Shown here piece by piece: positions 11,468 to 20,936 of a stretch of 64,000 nucleotides of DNA (position 1 is its first letter; each line of letters starts with the position of its first letter). Location: positions 1-64,000 of the forward strand of contig JAGXSU010000136.1 of assembly GCA_018333785.1 (NCBI GenBank), in the 5' to 3' direction. The notes below the pieces were generated by a model, which worked only from the letters and a program-made list of their open reading frames with translations, was not told the origin of the DNA and searched no databases. The position numbers and the translations under genes were made by a program. The stretch comes from Methylomicrobium sp. GTDB lineage: Bacteria; Pseudomonadota; Gammaproteobacteria; Methylococcales; Methylomonadaceae.

Positions 11468-11535
11468 GCACTTAGCAAACAATGGTAAAAAATCAATGCC
11501 TTTTTAAATCACAAATAATCACAGCATGTTCACAG

Positions 11536-12852
11536 TTAATGAGACAAAGTTCTCAACAGGTTCAAATAGTCTTCTTCCATTTTTGAATCCGAATCCCTTA
11601 ACTCGGCAATTCTCTTGCAGGCATTAATGACAGTGGTATGGTCACGCCCGCCAAACGCTTCACCAATTTCAGGGAAACTATGAGAGGTAAGCTCTCTGGC
11701 CAGGGTCATCGCAATTTGTCTTGGCCTGGTTATGGATTGCCTCCTGTTTTTTGAAGATAAATCAGCTACACGGATTTTAAAATATTCAGCCACTGTTTTC
11801 TGTATATTTTCAATGCTTACCAATTTATCCTGAAGCGATATCAGGTCATGTAAGGCCTCTTTGACAAACTCTGTTGTAATCTCCCTGCCGGTGAATTGAG
11901 AATTTGCAATAACCCTTCTTAAAGCCCCTTCTAAGTCTCTTACGTTGGATGGAATTCGCTTACCAATAAAAAAAGCTACTTCCTGTGGTAACTCAACATT
12001 GACTAAAGCTGCTTTTTTCATAAGAATAGCTGCCCTTGTTTCGAGATCAGGCGGCTCGATAGCGACAGGTAATCCCCAACCAAACCTTGATTTTAGGCGA
12101 TCCTCAAGACCTATTATTTCTTTGGGGTACTTGTCACAGGTTAATACGACCTGATGCTTTTTTTCCAATAACGTATTAAACGTGTGGAAAAATTCTTCTT
12201 GCGAACGCTCTTTTCCAGCAAAGAATTGAATATCGTCGATTAGCAGAGTATCTACTCCTCGATAATATTCTTTGAATGTATTGATTGCATTTTGCTGCAA
12301 GGCTTTAACCATGTCCTGCACGAATTTCTCTGAGTGCAGATAGACAACGTTAGCCGATGGATTTTTCTGTAATATGGCATTGCCAATGGCATGCATCATA
12401 TGGGTTTTACCTAATCCCGATGCGCCATAAATGAGAAGCGGATTGTATGCTTTCCCAATATTTTCAGAGACTTGAATAGACGCTGCTTTTGCCAGCTGGT
12501 TTGATTTTCCTTCTACAAAATTATCAAAGGTAAATGCGCGATTTAAAAAATTTGGCCTGGCTTTTTTTGTTTCACTTGATTTATTAGGTTGCAATGGTAA
12601 AGCTGTAACAGTCTTTTTTGATCCTATTTCAAGCGTTAACGTCAAATTACCATTTGAAAATTCATCAATTGCATTTTCAAGTTTATTTAAATGATGTTCT
12701 TTAACCCAATCAAGAACAAAACGGTTAGGCGCTAAAAGTTTGATATGCTCGTCGCTTTCCAGCGCTTGTAAAGGCCTGATCCAGGTGCTGAACTCGGAAG
12801 GTGCTATTTCGTTTTCAAGTTTGACAAGACAGTTATTCCAGATGGAGCTCAT
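11536..12852 (-). CDS. dnaA: Chromosomal replication initiator protein DnaA
   Basis: DnaA binds DnaA boxes at oriC and opens the duplex. The 438-residue protein has domain I (about 1-80), a short linker, the AAA+ domain with Walker A GASGLGKT (143-150) and Walker B LLIDDIQF (203-210), and the DNA-binding domain IV with the signature [15 protein letters not shown] near 400-414. It starts the dnaA-dnaN-recF-gyrB operon and is divergent from rpmH across a 162-bp gap. That gap contains no clear DnaA box, so dnaA here does not appear to be autoregulated through one. Confidence 0.98.
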   Translation of the reverse strand: MSSIWNNCLVKLENEIAPSEFSTWIRPLQALESDEHIKLLAPNRFVLDWVKEHHLNKLENAIDEFSNGNLTLTLEIGSKKTVTALPLQPNKSSETKKARPNFLNRAFTFDNFVEGKSNQLAKAASIQVSENIGKAYNPLLIYGASGLGKTHMMHAIGNAILQKNPSANVVYLHSEKFVQDMVKALQQNAINTFKEYYRGVDTLLIDDIQFFAGKERSQEEFFHTFNTLLEKKHQVVLTCDKYPKEIIGLEDRLKSRFGWGLPVAIEPPDLETRAAILMKKAALVNVELPQEVAFFIGKRIPSNVRDLEGALRRVIANSQFTGREITTEFVKEALHDLISLQDKLVSIENIQKTVAEYFKIRVADLSSKNRRQSITRPRQIAMTLARELTSHSFPEIGEAFGGRDHTTVINACKRIAELRDSDSKMEEDYLNLLRTLSH

Positions 12853-12929
12853 TAGTAATTTTGATTAACAAATTAAGTGTTGTGACGACAAAATATGGGT
12901 TATTGTAACATGAAACAAATTCAGTTTAA

Positions 12930-12959
12930 TTGACAAAATAGGTCAAGCTATTTTATTAT
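12930..12959 (+). promoter_or_regulatory. Sigma-70-type promoter of rpmH operon
   Basis: A perfect -35 TTGACA (12930-12935) and a good -10 TATTAT (12954-12959) are separated by 18 bp. They lie 55 bp upstream of rpmH, leaving a short leader. No competing strong promoter is visible for the plus strand in the dnaA-rpmH gap. Confidence 0.75.
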
Positions 12960-13014
12960 CCCGAATCTTTTTATCCGTTTTTAATTAACAACCACTTCAT
13001 CAGGATTCAGACCA

Positions 13015-13149
13015 ATGAAAAGAACTTATCAACCCAGTAAAATCAAACGTGCAAGAACTCATGGTTTTCGTGCAAGAATGGCAACAAGAGGCGGTCGTAA
13101 AGTGCTCAACGCTCGCAGAGCGAAAGGCCGTGTAAAATTGTCTGTCTAG
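13015..13149 (+). CDS. rpmH: 50S ribosomal protein L34
   Basis: A 44-residue, highly basic protein of the large ribosomal subunit, starting [14 protein letters not shown] and ending GRVKLSV, which matches L34 along its whole length. It was found by reading the sequence directly. The upstream GGATTC may serve as a weak ribosome-binding site. It is the first gene of rpmH-rnpA-yidD-yidC-mnmE and has a strong promoter at 12930-12959. Confidence 0.98.
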   Translation: MKRTYQPSKIKRARTHGFRARMATRGGRKVLNARRAKGRVKLSV

Positions 13150-13152
13150 TCT

Positions 13153-13518
13153 TTGAATAAGATATTAAGTTTCCCTCCCTATTTAAGGTTAAGGAAGCCA
13201 GCGGAATATAAAAAGGTATTTGCCAATCCTGTTAAGTCAAGCGATAGCTATTTTACGCTACTAGCAATAAGCAATCTCACGGATAGCCCAAGGCTTGGTT
13301 TGGCAATTGCTAAAAAAAACATTAAGCGGGCTGTAGATAGAAACAGACTTAAAAGAACAGTTCGCGAGAGCTTTAGAATGCAACAGCATAAGTTATCCAA
13401 TATCGACATAGTTGTTTTAGCACGAAAAAGTGCGGTTGATGTTTCTCCGGATGTATTGAGAAAATCATTGGAAAAACATTGGCTTAGGTTGGTAAACCGA
13501 TGCGAATCTTGCTCATAG
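13153..13518 (+). CDS. rnpA: Ribonuclease P protein component
   Basis: RnpA is the protein cofactor of RNase P, which trims the 5' ends of tRNA precursors. The 121-residue product has the basic RNR signature ([13 protein letters not shown], about 61-73) and the N-terminal [11 protein letters not shown] segment. The best start is TTG at 13153, three bases after the rpmH stop; no ATG lies near the conserved N-terminus. It overlaps yidD by 19 bases, so translation is likely coupled. Confidence 0.94.
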   Translation: MNKILSFPPYLRLRKPAEYKKVFANPVKSSDSYFTLLAISNLTDSPRLGLAIAKKNIKRAVDRNRLKRTVRESFRMQQHKLSNIDIVVLARKSAVDVSPDVLRKSLEKHWLRLVNRCESCS

Positions 13519-13733
13519 CAGTCATAAAGTTTTATAAATACTTTATAAGTCCTTTGCTAGGGAATAGCTGTCGTTTTCATCCAAGCTGTTCAAGTTATGC
13601 TTTAGAAGCGCTTCATATGCATGGCGCGGCCAAAGGCTCCTATCTTACGATCAGAAGATTACTCAGATGTCACCCTTTCCATGAGGGTGGATTTGACCCA
13701 GTTCCAAAAATTTTTGGTAAAAAAAATGGATAA
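13500..13733 (+). CDS. yidD: Membrane protein insertion efficiency factor YidD
   Basis: YidD is a small membrane-associated protein that assists YidC-dependent insertion. The 77 residues show the family core: an amphipathic start (about 1-20), then [15 protein letters not shown] and the [12 protein letters not shown] segment. It overlaps rnpA by 19 bases and yidC by 8, in the standard order. Confidence 0.95.
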   Translation: MRILLIAVIKFYKYFISPLLGNSCRFHPSCSSYALEALHMHGAAKGSYLTIRRLLRCHPFHEGGFDPVPKIFGKKNG

Positions 13734-15429
13734 CATAAGATTTATACTGATTGTCATTTTTGCAATGATAAGTTATATGCTTTGGCAAGCATGGCAAATT
13801 GACTACGGTCCAAAGCCAGCTATAGCTATCTCTGATCAGCCTGAAGTAGCAACTAAGGGTGATTTACCAGCAACAGTAGATTCAACTGATTTGTCACAAA
13901 CTCAAGAGAGAAGCGACGTAAACACACCTGCAGCCTCTGTTTCTACTGCCGGACAAATCATTAAAGTAAAAACGGATGTATTGGCACTTGAGATCAATAC
14001 TCAAGGCGGAACTTTACAAAATCTTGATTTAGTTAATTATCCCTTAGAAAAATACAATACTGTTGTTCAAGGAATTAGAGAAACATTTGGATTGTCACCT
14101 TCTGTAAAAGACACCACCCCTATTCGTCTTTTCAATACAGATAAAGAAAAATTATTTCTGGCGCAAAGTGGGTTGATTGCCGAAAACAGTACTTTAAGTG
14201 CTGCCAATCACCATAGCGTGTTCACGGCCGAAAAGAATAATTATGAACTGACTGATGGGCAAGACACTATTGAAGTTCCTCTGACATGGACTGACAGTAA
14301 AGGCTTGATCGTGACAAAGACTCTGGTATTCAAAAGAGGCAGTTACGAAATAAGCTTACTTCAAAACGTAAAAAATAATGGCACCACTTCCTGGTCTGGT
14401 CGGCAATACAGCCAGTTATTGAGAACCCCTTATTCAGATGCATCTGCTAACACTTTCATAAGGACTTATGCTGGTGGTGTTGTTTATACAGAAGAGGATA
14501 AGTATCAAAAAGTCGACTTCGACGACATTGCTAAAGAAAATTTAGAGATCAAAACTTTAGGCGGTTGGAGCGCTATGATTCAGCACTATTTTGCTGCCGC
14601 TTGGGTACCCCCTAAAGATGAGGAAAATAATTTTTATACCAAAGACCTTAAAGATTTTCGTTATGTCATAGGCTCTTACTCGCCAATTAAAACAGTTGAA
14701 CCTAATCAGCAAGTTGAATTTGCGGCACAATTGTTTGCCGGTCCTAAAATTCAACCTATGTTAGAGAAAGTTGCTACGGGTCTTGAGCTAACGGTTGATT
14801 ATGGCTGGCTGACGGTGGTAGCTAAACCTATTTACTGGTTATTGAACCAAATCTACGGGTTTACCGCTAACTGGGGTTTTGCAATTATCGGCGTAACACT
14901 TACTATTAAATTACTGTTTTTTAAATTGTCACAGGCCAGTTTTATTTCCATGGCCAAAATGCGCAAAATCCAACCTCGATTGAAAGAACTTCAAGAGAGA
15001 TTTGCTGATGACAGGCAGCGGTTTAACAAAGAAATGATGGATTTATACAAGCGCGAAAAAGTGAATCCATTGGGCGGTTGTTTGCCCATTCTTGTTCAAA
15101 TACCGGTATTCATTTCGTTATATTGGGTATTAGTCGAAACGGTTGAACTCCGCCAAGCTCCTTTCGCATTGTGGTTGCAGGACTTATCTGCACAAGATCC
15201 GTTTTATATTTTGCCAATTTTAATGGGTATCACGATGAAGATTCAGCAAAGTTTGAATCCAGCTCCGATTGATCCATTACAGGCAAAAATTATAAAGATG
15301 TTTCCACTTGTATTTACAGTATTTTTCCTCTTCTTCCCCTCTGGATTGGTAATGTACTGGGTCGTTAACAATACGTTATCTATCATTCAACAATGGTACA
15401 TAACCAAAGGAATAGAAGAAGCCAAGTAA
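13726..15429 (+). CDS. yidC: Membrane protein insertase YidC
   Basis: YidC inserts and folds inner-membrane proteins, alone or with SecYEG. The ATG at 13726 ([17 protein letters not shown]) was chosen because it gives a 567-residue protein of normal length with an N-terminal membrane anchor and overlaps the yidD stop (ATGGATAA). A large periplasmic domain (about 65-340) is followed by the conserved insertase core with five membrane segments, including [18 protein letters not shown]. In-frame upstream codons lie inside yidD and encode unrelated sequence. Confidence 0.96.
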   Translation: MDNIRFILIVIFAMISYMLWQAWQIDYGPKPAIAISDQPEVATKGDLPATVDSTDLSQTQERSDVNTPAASVSTAGQIIKVKTDVLALEINTQGGTLQNLDLVNYPLEKYNTVVQGIRETFGLSPSVKDTTPIRLFNTDKEKLFLAQSGLIAENSTLSAANHHSVFTAEKNNYELTDGQDTIEVPLTWTDSKGLIVTKTLVFKRGSYEISLLQNVKNNGTTSWSGRQYSQLLRTPYSDASANTFIRTYAGGVVYTEEDKYQKVDFDDIAKENLEIKTLGGWSAMIQHYFAAAWVPPKDEENNFYTKDLKDFRYVIGSYSPIKTVEPNQQVEFAAQLFAGPKIQPMLEKVATGLELTVDYGWLTVVAKPIYWLLNQIYGFTANWGFAIIGVTLTIKLLFFKLSQASFISMAKMRKIQPRLKELQERFADDRQRFNKEMMDLYKREKVNPLGGCLPILVQIPVFISLYWVLVETVELRQAPFALWLQDLSAQDPFYILPILMGITMKIQQSLNPAPIDPLQAKIIKMFPLVFTVFFLFFPSGLVMYWVVNNTLSIIQQWYITKGIEEAK

Positions 15430-15435
15430 GAGTGT

Positions 15436-16782
15436 GTGGATATTATAACTGTTGATACCATTGCAGCAATTGCTACACCGCCAGGTAACGGCGGTGTAGG
15501 CATCATTAGAGTATCAGGCTCTGATGTCACAAAAATAGCCCAACAAATTATCAACAGGCCCCTAAAGGCCAGATTTGCGCTTTTCACAACCTTTAGTGAT
15601 CAAGACGGATCCATCATTGATTCGGGTATCACTCTGTATTTCCCCGCCCCGGCCTCGTATACAGGCGAAGACGTTTTAGAACTTCAAGCTCACGGCGGCT
15701 CAATAATTTTAGATATTTTGCTAAAAAGAGTTTTATCGCTTGGTGCCCGTATGGCGAGGCCCGGTGAATTCACTGAACGCGCATTTTTAAACAATAAAAT
15801 TGATCTGGCGCAAGCTGAAGCCGTTGCTGATTTGATTGAAAGCAGCACAGAGCAATCAGCGCGTTCAGCACAGAAATCCTTACAAGGATTATTTTCCAGC
15901 CAGATTAACGAAATGGTTGACCAACTGACTGAGTTGAGAGCCTATGTAGAAGCCGCCATCGATTTTGTTGATGAAGAGATAGATTTTCTATCAGACGGTA
16001 TGGTGGAAAATAAGATTGAGAATATAGCCAGTCAAATTCAAACCATATTGACTACAGCTTATCAAGGAAGGCTATTAAGAGACGGTTATACGATAGTATT
16101 AGCAGGAAAGCCAAATGCGGGTAAATCCAGCTTATTGAATGCCTTAGCAGGCCACGATGCTGCAATAGTGACTGACATTGCCGGTACGACACGTGACGTA
16201 TTGAGAGAGAAAATCCAAATTGATGGTATGCCGTTACATATCATCGATACTGCCGGTTTAAGAGAAAGCGATAATCCCGTCGAAAAAGAAGGCATACGAA
16301 GAGCTCATGAAGAAATCAGAAAAGCCGATGAGATATTACTTTTGATTGACGTAAAAGATCCCGAACATCAATCGATATTAACCAGCTTTTCATCTGATGC
16401 CCACATCACAAAAATTTATAACAAAATTGATCTGATAGGCATTGATCCTGAAATTAATCAATCCACACAAGGCACACAGATTTATCTATCCCTTAGAACA
16501 GGTCAAGGAATGGAGTTATTGAAGCAACACTTAAAGGAAAGCGCCGGTTTTAAAGGCAATAATGAAAATGTATTTATAGCAAGAAGAAGGCATATAGAAG
16601 CCTTGCAAAAAAGTTTAAATTTTGTGCAGTCCGCTTTAATGCAATTAAAAACCAGCAAAGCAGGTGAATTAGTCGCGGAAGACCTAAAGCTGGCTCAACA
16701 GGGGCTTACTGAGATAACCGGGGAATTTAGTTCTGATGACCTATTAGGGAAGATATTTTCAAGCTTCTGTATAGGAAAGTAA
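15436..16782 (+). CDS. mnmE: tRNA uridine-5-carboxymethylaminomethyl(34) synthesis GTPase MnmE
   Basis: MnmE works with MnmG to modify U34 in the wobble position of several tRNAs. The 448-residue protein has the N-terminal folate-binding domain with TPPGNGGVGIIRVSG, helical domain, and an inserted G domain with G1 GKPNAGKS (224-231), G3 DTAG (271-274) and G4 NKID (329-332). It ends with the conserved CIGK (445-448) holding the catalytic cysteine. The start is GTG at 15436, six bases after yidC. A strong terminator follows. mnmG, rsmG and parAB do not follow here. Confidence 0.97.
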   Translation: MDIITVDTIAAIATPPGNGGVGIIRVSGSDVTKIAQQIINRPLKARFALFTTFSDQDGSIIDSGITLYFPAPASYTGEDVLELQAHGGSIILDILLKRVLSLGARMARPGEFTERAFLNNKIDLAQAEAVADLIESSTEQSARSAQKSLQGLFSSQINEMVDQLTELRAYVEAAIDFVDEEIDFLSDGMVENKIENIASQIQTILTTAYQGRLLRDGYTIVLAGKPNAGKSSLLNALAGHDAAIVTDIAGTTRDVLREKIQIDGMPLHIIDTAGLRESDNPVEKEGIRRAHEEIRKADEILLLIDVKDPEHQSILTSFSSDAHITKIYNKIDLIGIDPEINQSTQGTQIYLSLRTGQGMELLKQHLKESAGFKGNNENVFIARRRHIEALQKSLNFVQSALMQLKTSKAGELVAEDLKLAQQGLTEITGEFSSDDLLGKIFSSFCIGK

Positions 16783-16805
16783 ACCGGAAACATAACTTTC
16801 AGAAG

Positions 16806-16837
16806 ATATCGGGACGTCTGAAAAAACGTCCCGATAT
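16806..16837. terminator. Bidirectional Rho-independent terminator after mnmE
   Basis: ATATCGGGACGT (16806-16817) and ACGTCCCGATAT (16826-16837) form a perfect 12-bp stem with an 8-nt loop containing an A-run. A T-rich tail follows on the plus strand. It sits between the convergent ends of mnmE and the gene at 16846, so it likely serves both. Confidence 0.92.
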
Positions 16838-16845
16838 TTTATGAC

Positions 16846-17229
16846 TTAAAGCATGCCTTTTAAGTCTTGAAATCCTTTTAACGCCATTTCAAGATGTTCT
16901 TTAGCGCCTTTTATATCATCAACTTTGCCCGCAGAACGAGCTTTTTTGAGGTGAAGGTTTGCTCGTGAACGAGCAACATCCACTCTGTCGTTAGCGTTGA
17001 TTTCCTTGCTCATATCAATAGCTTCTTTAGTGAGTTCTGTAACAGCAGGAGCATCACTCGCTTCAGCGGCAGTAATAGCCGCTTGGATTTTTTCAAGAGT
17101 CAGATCAATAGCTTTACCAGGTGCATAGGTAATTCTTCCTGCGTCCGCTTCTGCCATGACAGTTGTTGATACTGCGCCCATTGAACAGGCGATTGCTAAA
17201 GAAAGCACTAATTTTTTAAAATTTTTCAT
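16846..17229 (-). CDS. Small exported protein, possibly SmbP-like
   Basis: The product has about 127 residues with a clear signal peptide (MKNFKKLVLSLAIACSMG, cleavage likely near VMA-EAD) and a mature part made almost entirely of amphipathic helix rich in Ala, Lys and Glu. The spacing of NLHLKKA and AKEHLEMALKG recalls small periplasmic metal-binding proteins of the SmbP type, but histidines are few, so this is a weak inference. I prefer the ATG at 17229 over one six codons upstream because the upstream ATG overlaps the GAGGA element. It is monocistronic and shares the terminator at 16806-16837. Confidence 0.7.
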   Translation of the reverse strand: MKNFKKLVLSLAIACSMGAVSTTVMAEADAGRITYAPGKAIDLTLEKIQAAITAAEASDAPAVTELTKEAIDMSKEINANDRVDVARSRANLHLKKARSAGKVDDIKGAKEHLEMALKGFQDLKGML

Positions 17230-17532
17230 TTTTTTATTTATCCTCATAATTTATTAAAAGAGATTATTTTTAGCCGTTATGCAGCCTGACACTTCCACAG
17301 GGCATGCCGCCCACCGCCGAACATTCTTGCATTAGTTGATTAAATTCCATCCACACGAGGTAATGGCCAAACTTAATCTAAAACCCAGGAATAGAATGCG
17401 AGAGTTCGATTATTAGGAAAATGTAAAGAATATGCTGGGTACCGCTTAATAATTATAAGAAGCAAATCCACTTACATTCCGCGCCGATTCTAACACAGAC
17501 GTAATTAATAACAACCGAATAAAATAGGGTTT
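17230..17532. other. About 300-bp spacer without recognised content
   Basis: The gap carries the presumed promoter and leader of the minus-strand exported protein and the 3' flank region upstream of it. I see no convincing ORF, tRNA, long hairpin or repeat. An A/T-rich stretch at 17390-17530 may contain promoter sequence, but no clean -35/-10 pair stands out. Confidence 0.5.
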
Positions 17533-17721
17533 TTATTCATTATCGCTTTTTATAACAACATCGACACTGCCGTCATTACAACTGATCAACAATAAAATAG
17601 GTGAGCAGCAAACAGAGCAATCTTCATAATAATCCTGATAATCAACGGAGGTATCTATCAGAATGGAAATATTTTCTCCGCAATGCGGACAGTCAATTAA
17701 GCATTCATCTAAAAAAGACAT
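17533..17721 (-). CDS. CPXCG-motif cysteine-rich protein
   Basis: This 62-residue protein carries CPHCG and a second cysteine pair (CSVCC), the pattern of the small CPXCG family, probably binding one zinc ion. The role of the family is not known. It begins two bases downstream of the SDR gene stop on the same strand and is probably cotranscribed with it. Confidence 0.85.
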   Translation of the reverse strand: MSFLDECLIDCPHCGENISILIDTSVDYQDYYEDCSVCCSPILLLISCNDGSVDVVIKSDNE

Positions 17722-17723
17722 GC

Positions 17724-18554
17724 TTAGACTTTTCTAAGTAATGCATCAAGCCAGCTAATTGGCAAAACGCGTTTCAGAAATGCAAAAAGATAGGTAGGAA
17801 AGGTCACATAGTACCGGAGTTTAGGTCTTTTAGATTCAAGAGCGTGTATCACTTTTTCAGAAACAGCCTCAGCCGGCAAAGTGAAGGGAACAGCAGGCCC
17901 TTCTTTTTGCAATCTAGCTTCCATTTTTAAGTACGTTTTTTGATGGGGACTTTTTGAAATATCGATATTTTTTTTGTATAGAATGAAAGCGTTCTTTCTA
18001 AAATCGCTCAGTATCGGTCCAGGTTCAATGATCGATAAATGGATTCCCGTTCCGTGAAGCTCTAATCTTAAAGTATCGGCTAGACCTTCCAAGGCAAATT
18101 TGCTGGCATTATAGGCTCCCCTATAAGTCATAGCGACAAGCCCTAATACTGAACTGTTGTAGATAATCCTTCCTGAGTTCTGTTGACGCATGAGCGGGAT
18201 TACACGATTAGTCAATTCATGCGTACCAAACAAATTCGTTTCAAATTGCTCTCGTAATACTTCTCGTGATAAATCTTCTACTGCGCCAGGTTGACCAAAT
18301 GCACCATTATTGAATAACGCATCCAGCTTTCCATCAGTGAGAACAATGATTTGATCAATCGCTTCCTGAATACTTTGACTGTTTGCCAAATCCAGTCTGA
18401 CTGATTCAAAACCCTCCTGAATCAACCGATCCACATCTTCTTGTTTTCTGGCCGAGGTAATAACACGATGGCCGCGTACCTTCAGTTGGGTGGCTGTTGT
18501 GTATCCTATTCCAGTCGAGCAACCAGTAATCAGAATTGTTTTATTGTCATTCAT
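17724..18554 (-). CDS. Short-chain dehydrogenase/reductase
   Basis: A 276-residue classical SDR oxidoreductase. The Rossmann motif TGCSTGIG (about 10-17) binds NAD(P), NNGAFG marks the second conserved block, and the catalytic pair is YNASK with an upstream serine in NSSVLG. The C-terminal 30 residues include a hydrophobic stretch (YYVTFPTYLFAFLKRVLP), which suggests membrane association. The substrate cannot be inferred. It pairs with the CPXCG gene downstream; the DUF4124 gene lies 28 bp upstream. Confidence 0.88.
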   Translation of the reverse strand: MNDNKTILITGCSTGIGYTTATQLKVRGHRVITSARKQEDVDRLIQEGFESVRLDLANSQSIQEAIDQIIVLTDGKLDALFNNGAFGQPGAVEDLSREVLREQFETNLFGTHELTNRVIPLMRQQNSGRIIYNSSVLGLVAMTYRGAYNASKFALEGLADTLRLELHGTGIHLSIIEPGPILSDFRKNAFILYKKNIDISKSPHQKTYLKMEARLQKEGPAVPFTLPAEAVSEKVIHALESKRPKLRYYVTFPTYLFAFLKRVLPISWLDALLRKV

Positions 18555-18582
18555 CTAAAAAGGGTAATCAAAGAAAGACAAT

Positions 18583-19146
18583 TTATTTCAATTCATCTTC
18601 AGTCAGAAAGATGCCTCTTCCGGTGCTGCAGTCCACCAAAATTACCAGTTTTTCTATTGTACTTTTTATGTTTAATTCTGAGGACTCAACGCGGGAACAT
18701 TGTCCTGTGCTTAAGACTTTTTCAGCAGCCAGTCTTCTTAACTTTTCTATATCATTTAAACGGGTTTCAAATTTTTTAACCAAATCAGGCAGATTCTCAG
18801 AATCATAAGGCGGGATAGCGTAAGCTGAATATTTATCGGGATTATCCCTGATCAACTGCTGATTTGCTTCACTCTCAATTTTTGCTTCAATCAATAATTG
18901 CTGTTTTTTTTGCTGACGCTCTATTTCCTCAAGTTCCTGTGATTCCTGAAGTTCAGCCTGTTTAGATTTTTCGGAATTTTTATCAATGCCCGCGCCGGTT
19001 TTAAAATTTATCTCTACTGCATTTTGACTATTAGCGCAGGGCTTGGACTGATAAGCCGTTTTACCGTTCTCATCAACACACTTGTAAGCACCCGCCTCAC
19101 AAAGATTCGAGCATATGATTCCTAGAATCAGAACAGTGAATCGCAT
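18583..19146 (-). CDS. Exported DUF4124-domain protein
   Basis: A 187-residue protein with a signal peptide (MRFTVLILGIICSNLCEAGA) followed directly by the DUF4124 pattern AYKCVDENGKTAYQSKPC, a short cysteine-containing module of unknown role common in gammaproteobacterial envelope proteins. Residues about 60-110 are strongly charged and likely coiled coil (repeated KQ/E-rich heptads). Four cysteines in the mature part could form disulphides. Function unknown. Confidence 0.8.
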   Translation of the reverse strand: MRFTVLILGIICSNLCEAGAYKCVDENGKTAYQSKPCANSQNAVEINFKTGAGIDKNSEKSKQAELQESQELEEIERQQKKQQLLIEAKIESEANQQLIRDNPDKYSAYAIPPYDSENLPDLVKKFETRLNDIEKLRRLAAEKVLSTGQCSRVESSELNIKSTIEKLVILVDCSTGRGIFLTEDELK

Positions 19147-19207
19147 TGATGTAATCTCGTTAGCTAGTAATAGAATGAATTTCTAACATTAATGAGCCAA
19201 TTATAAG

Positions 19208-20554
19208 CTAGTCTCGTAAATTTTGCCCGCCTTGATAAAAAGATGTTTCTTCATACTTGCTATTGAAAAGCATAAATGTCACTGACGTTAACAACATCAG
19301 TGCGGTGAAAAACCAAAAATAGTTTGCACCTTCCAAATAATTGCTCACGCTGTCATTACTGATAAAAAAATTAACGGCGCTAGTAAATAGATTACCTACG
19401 GCGATAGAGAGTGAATAAAAAGCCATAATAAAAGATTTCATGGAATTTGGTGCCTGTGTGTAAGAAAACTCCAAACAGGTAACCGATACCATTACCTCTG
19501 CTGCGGTCAGTAAGCAATAGCCCAATAATTGCCACGCGATTGAGGGCTGCAAACCAGTATCAATCAGCATTTGCAGTATTGCAGGAATTGCGAATGCACC
19601 CGTTGTTAAAAAAAGCCCTATCTTGATTTTGGTCATGGCAGAAAAATGAATGAAACGTCCCATGAAGGGGTAGAGGTAATAGTTGAAAAGCGGTACCAGA
19701 ATCATGATTAATAATGGATTAGCCGCCTGGATTTGGGACGGTAACAACTCTATCCCCAGAAGATGGCGATCCATTTTTTGGGCTTGCAGCACCCAGGAAG
19801 ATCCAATCTGCTCGAATAAAGCCCAAAACACTGCGATAAATAAATAGACCGGAACCAGCTTGAAAAGTGTTTTACGGCCTTGAGTACTAAAAACGTCCTT
19901 TAAAAAAGAAACCCCGGCTGGAGGAACATGGGCGAACCGGAATCGGCCTGACCAAAAGATGACAGTTGCCGCTCCCATCACAATACCGGGTAGACCAAAG
20001 GCCCATGATGGTCCATAGGTTTTCAATAACCACGGGATTATCAGCATCGAAGCAAAAGCGCCCAGGTTAATGGAAAAATAAAACCATCCGAATGCTTTAT
20101 TAATCAAATGGCCATTGCTTGAGCTGAATTGATCTCCTACATGCGCTGAAACACAAGGTTTTATTCCTCCCGCACCTATAGCAATCAATCCCTGACCCAG
20201 TAGCATTCCAAATAGCGTGTGATCAAAAGCCAACGCCAAGTGCCCAAAACAATAAACAACTGACAAAAAAAGAATTGTTCGATATTTCCCCAACAGGCCA
20301 TCCGCCAACACAGCTCCTAAAAGTGGCATGAAATAAACAGCCGATACAAACAAATGAAAATAAGCTTGAGCCTCCTGTTCACTCAATACATCAAGTTGAC
20401 CGGATGCATCTAGCAAATATTGCGTCATGAACACAACCAGAATGGCTCGCATTCCGTAGTAACTGAATCGCTCAGCCGCTTCATTGGCAATGATATAAGG
20501 AATTCCCGATGGCATTGTCCTTATGGATTCGGGTTTTATTAAATAGTTAGCCAT
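19208..20554 (-). CDS. POT/PTR family proton-coupled peptide transporter
   Basis: A 448-residue inner-membrane protein of the proton-dependent oligopeptide transporter family. The family motifs are clear: ERFSYYGMRAILVVFMTQYL in the first helix (E29 region; the ExxER proton motif appears only as NEAAERF), GGIKPCVSAHVGDQF, and FYFSINLGAFAS (the FYxxINxG motif). About 12 hydrophobic segments are present. It is transcribed away from the candidate oriC region and is divergent from the moxR operon. Substrates are likely di- or tripeptides. Confidence 0.9.
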   Translation of the reverse strand: MANYLIKPESIRTMPSGIPYIIANEAAERFSYYGMRAILVVFMTQYLLDASGQLDVLSEQEAQAYFHLFVSAVYFMPLLGAVLADGLLGKYRTILFLSVVYCFGHLALAFDHTLFGMLLGQGLIAIGAGGIKPCVSAHVGDQFSSSNGHLINKAFGWFYFSINLGAFASMLIIPWLLKTYGPSWAFGLPGIVMGAATVIFWSGRFRFAHVPPAGVSFLKDVFSTQGRKTLFKLVPVYLFIAVFWALFEQIGSSWVLQAQKMDRHLLGIELLPSQIQAANPLLIMILVPLFNYYLYPFMGRFIHFSAMTKIKIGLFLTTGAFAIPAILQMLIDTGLQPSIAWQLLGYCLLTAAEVMVSVTCLEFSYTQAPNSMKSFIMAFYSLSIAVGNLFTSAVNFFISNDSVSNYLEGANYFWFFTALMLLTSVTFMLFNSKYEETSFYQGGQNLRD

Positions 20555-20639
20555 GAAAATGTCACCGTTTGGCGTGATTTGTCTTTTCTAATAACAATAA
20601 CACTATGAAATCTTTTAAAGAACTTATTACTATTAGCAA

Positions 20640-20810
20640 CCGCTTTTTCTGTGTATAAGCACTTTTAGCTTATTTCTATCAACGCATTAGATGTTCTCAT
20701 AACCTGTTGGTGAAAACTGTTTTATATGTGACTGGATTGTGGATAACAAAAAATTTAAAACTTATACACAGTTGTCAACAGGAATGAACACCTGTTACCC
20801 ACAAAGTTAC
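20640..20810. other. Candidate oriC: DnaA-box cluster in AT-rich DNA
   Basis: The 382-bp gap 20555-20936 holds three perfect TTATNCACA boxes: TGTGTATAA (20650-20658, minus), TGTGGATAA (20738-20746, minus) and TTATACACA (20762-20770, plus). A one-mismatch TTACCCACA lies at 20795-20803. The inner pair flank a very AT-rich tract, AACAAAAAATTTAAAA. The dnaA-rpmH gap has no such cluster and the dnaA-dnaN gap has one box. Gene orientation flips from minus to plus here. dnaA and a DnaA-box-rich origin separated by mnmE recalls the enteric layout. No experiment or GC-skew curve supports it yet. Confidence 0.72.
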
Positions 20811-20936
20811 TCGCTATCGATGAAACCTGCATACCGTTAAAATAATGAACCTTTAAGCCGTTTTATGGTATATCGTTGGCGGGATAGAAGACCGCAAACT
20901 GACTGTGCCGGATTAAACAATTGGATAACGTGGAAT

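Noticed and set aside
12853-13014. dnaA-rpmH gap as oriC
   Set aside because: This is the origin in pseudomonads, but I find no TTATNCACA box in it. The cluster at 20.7 kb is far better.
13621-13725. 35-residue N-terminal extension of YidC
   Set aside because: It is the yidD sequence read in another frame; the true start begins the membrane anchor at 13726.
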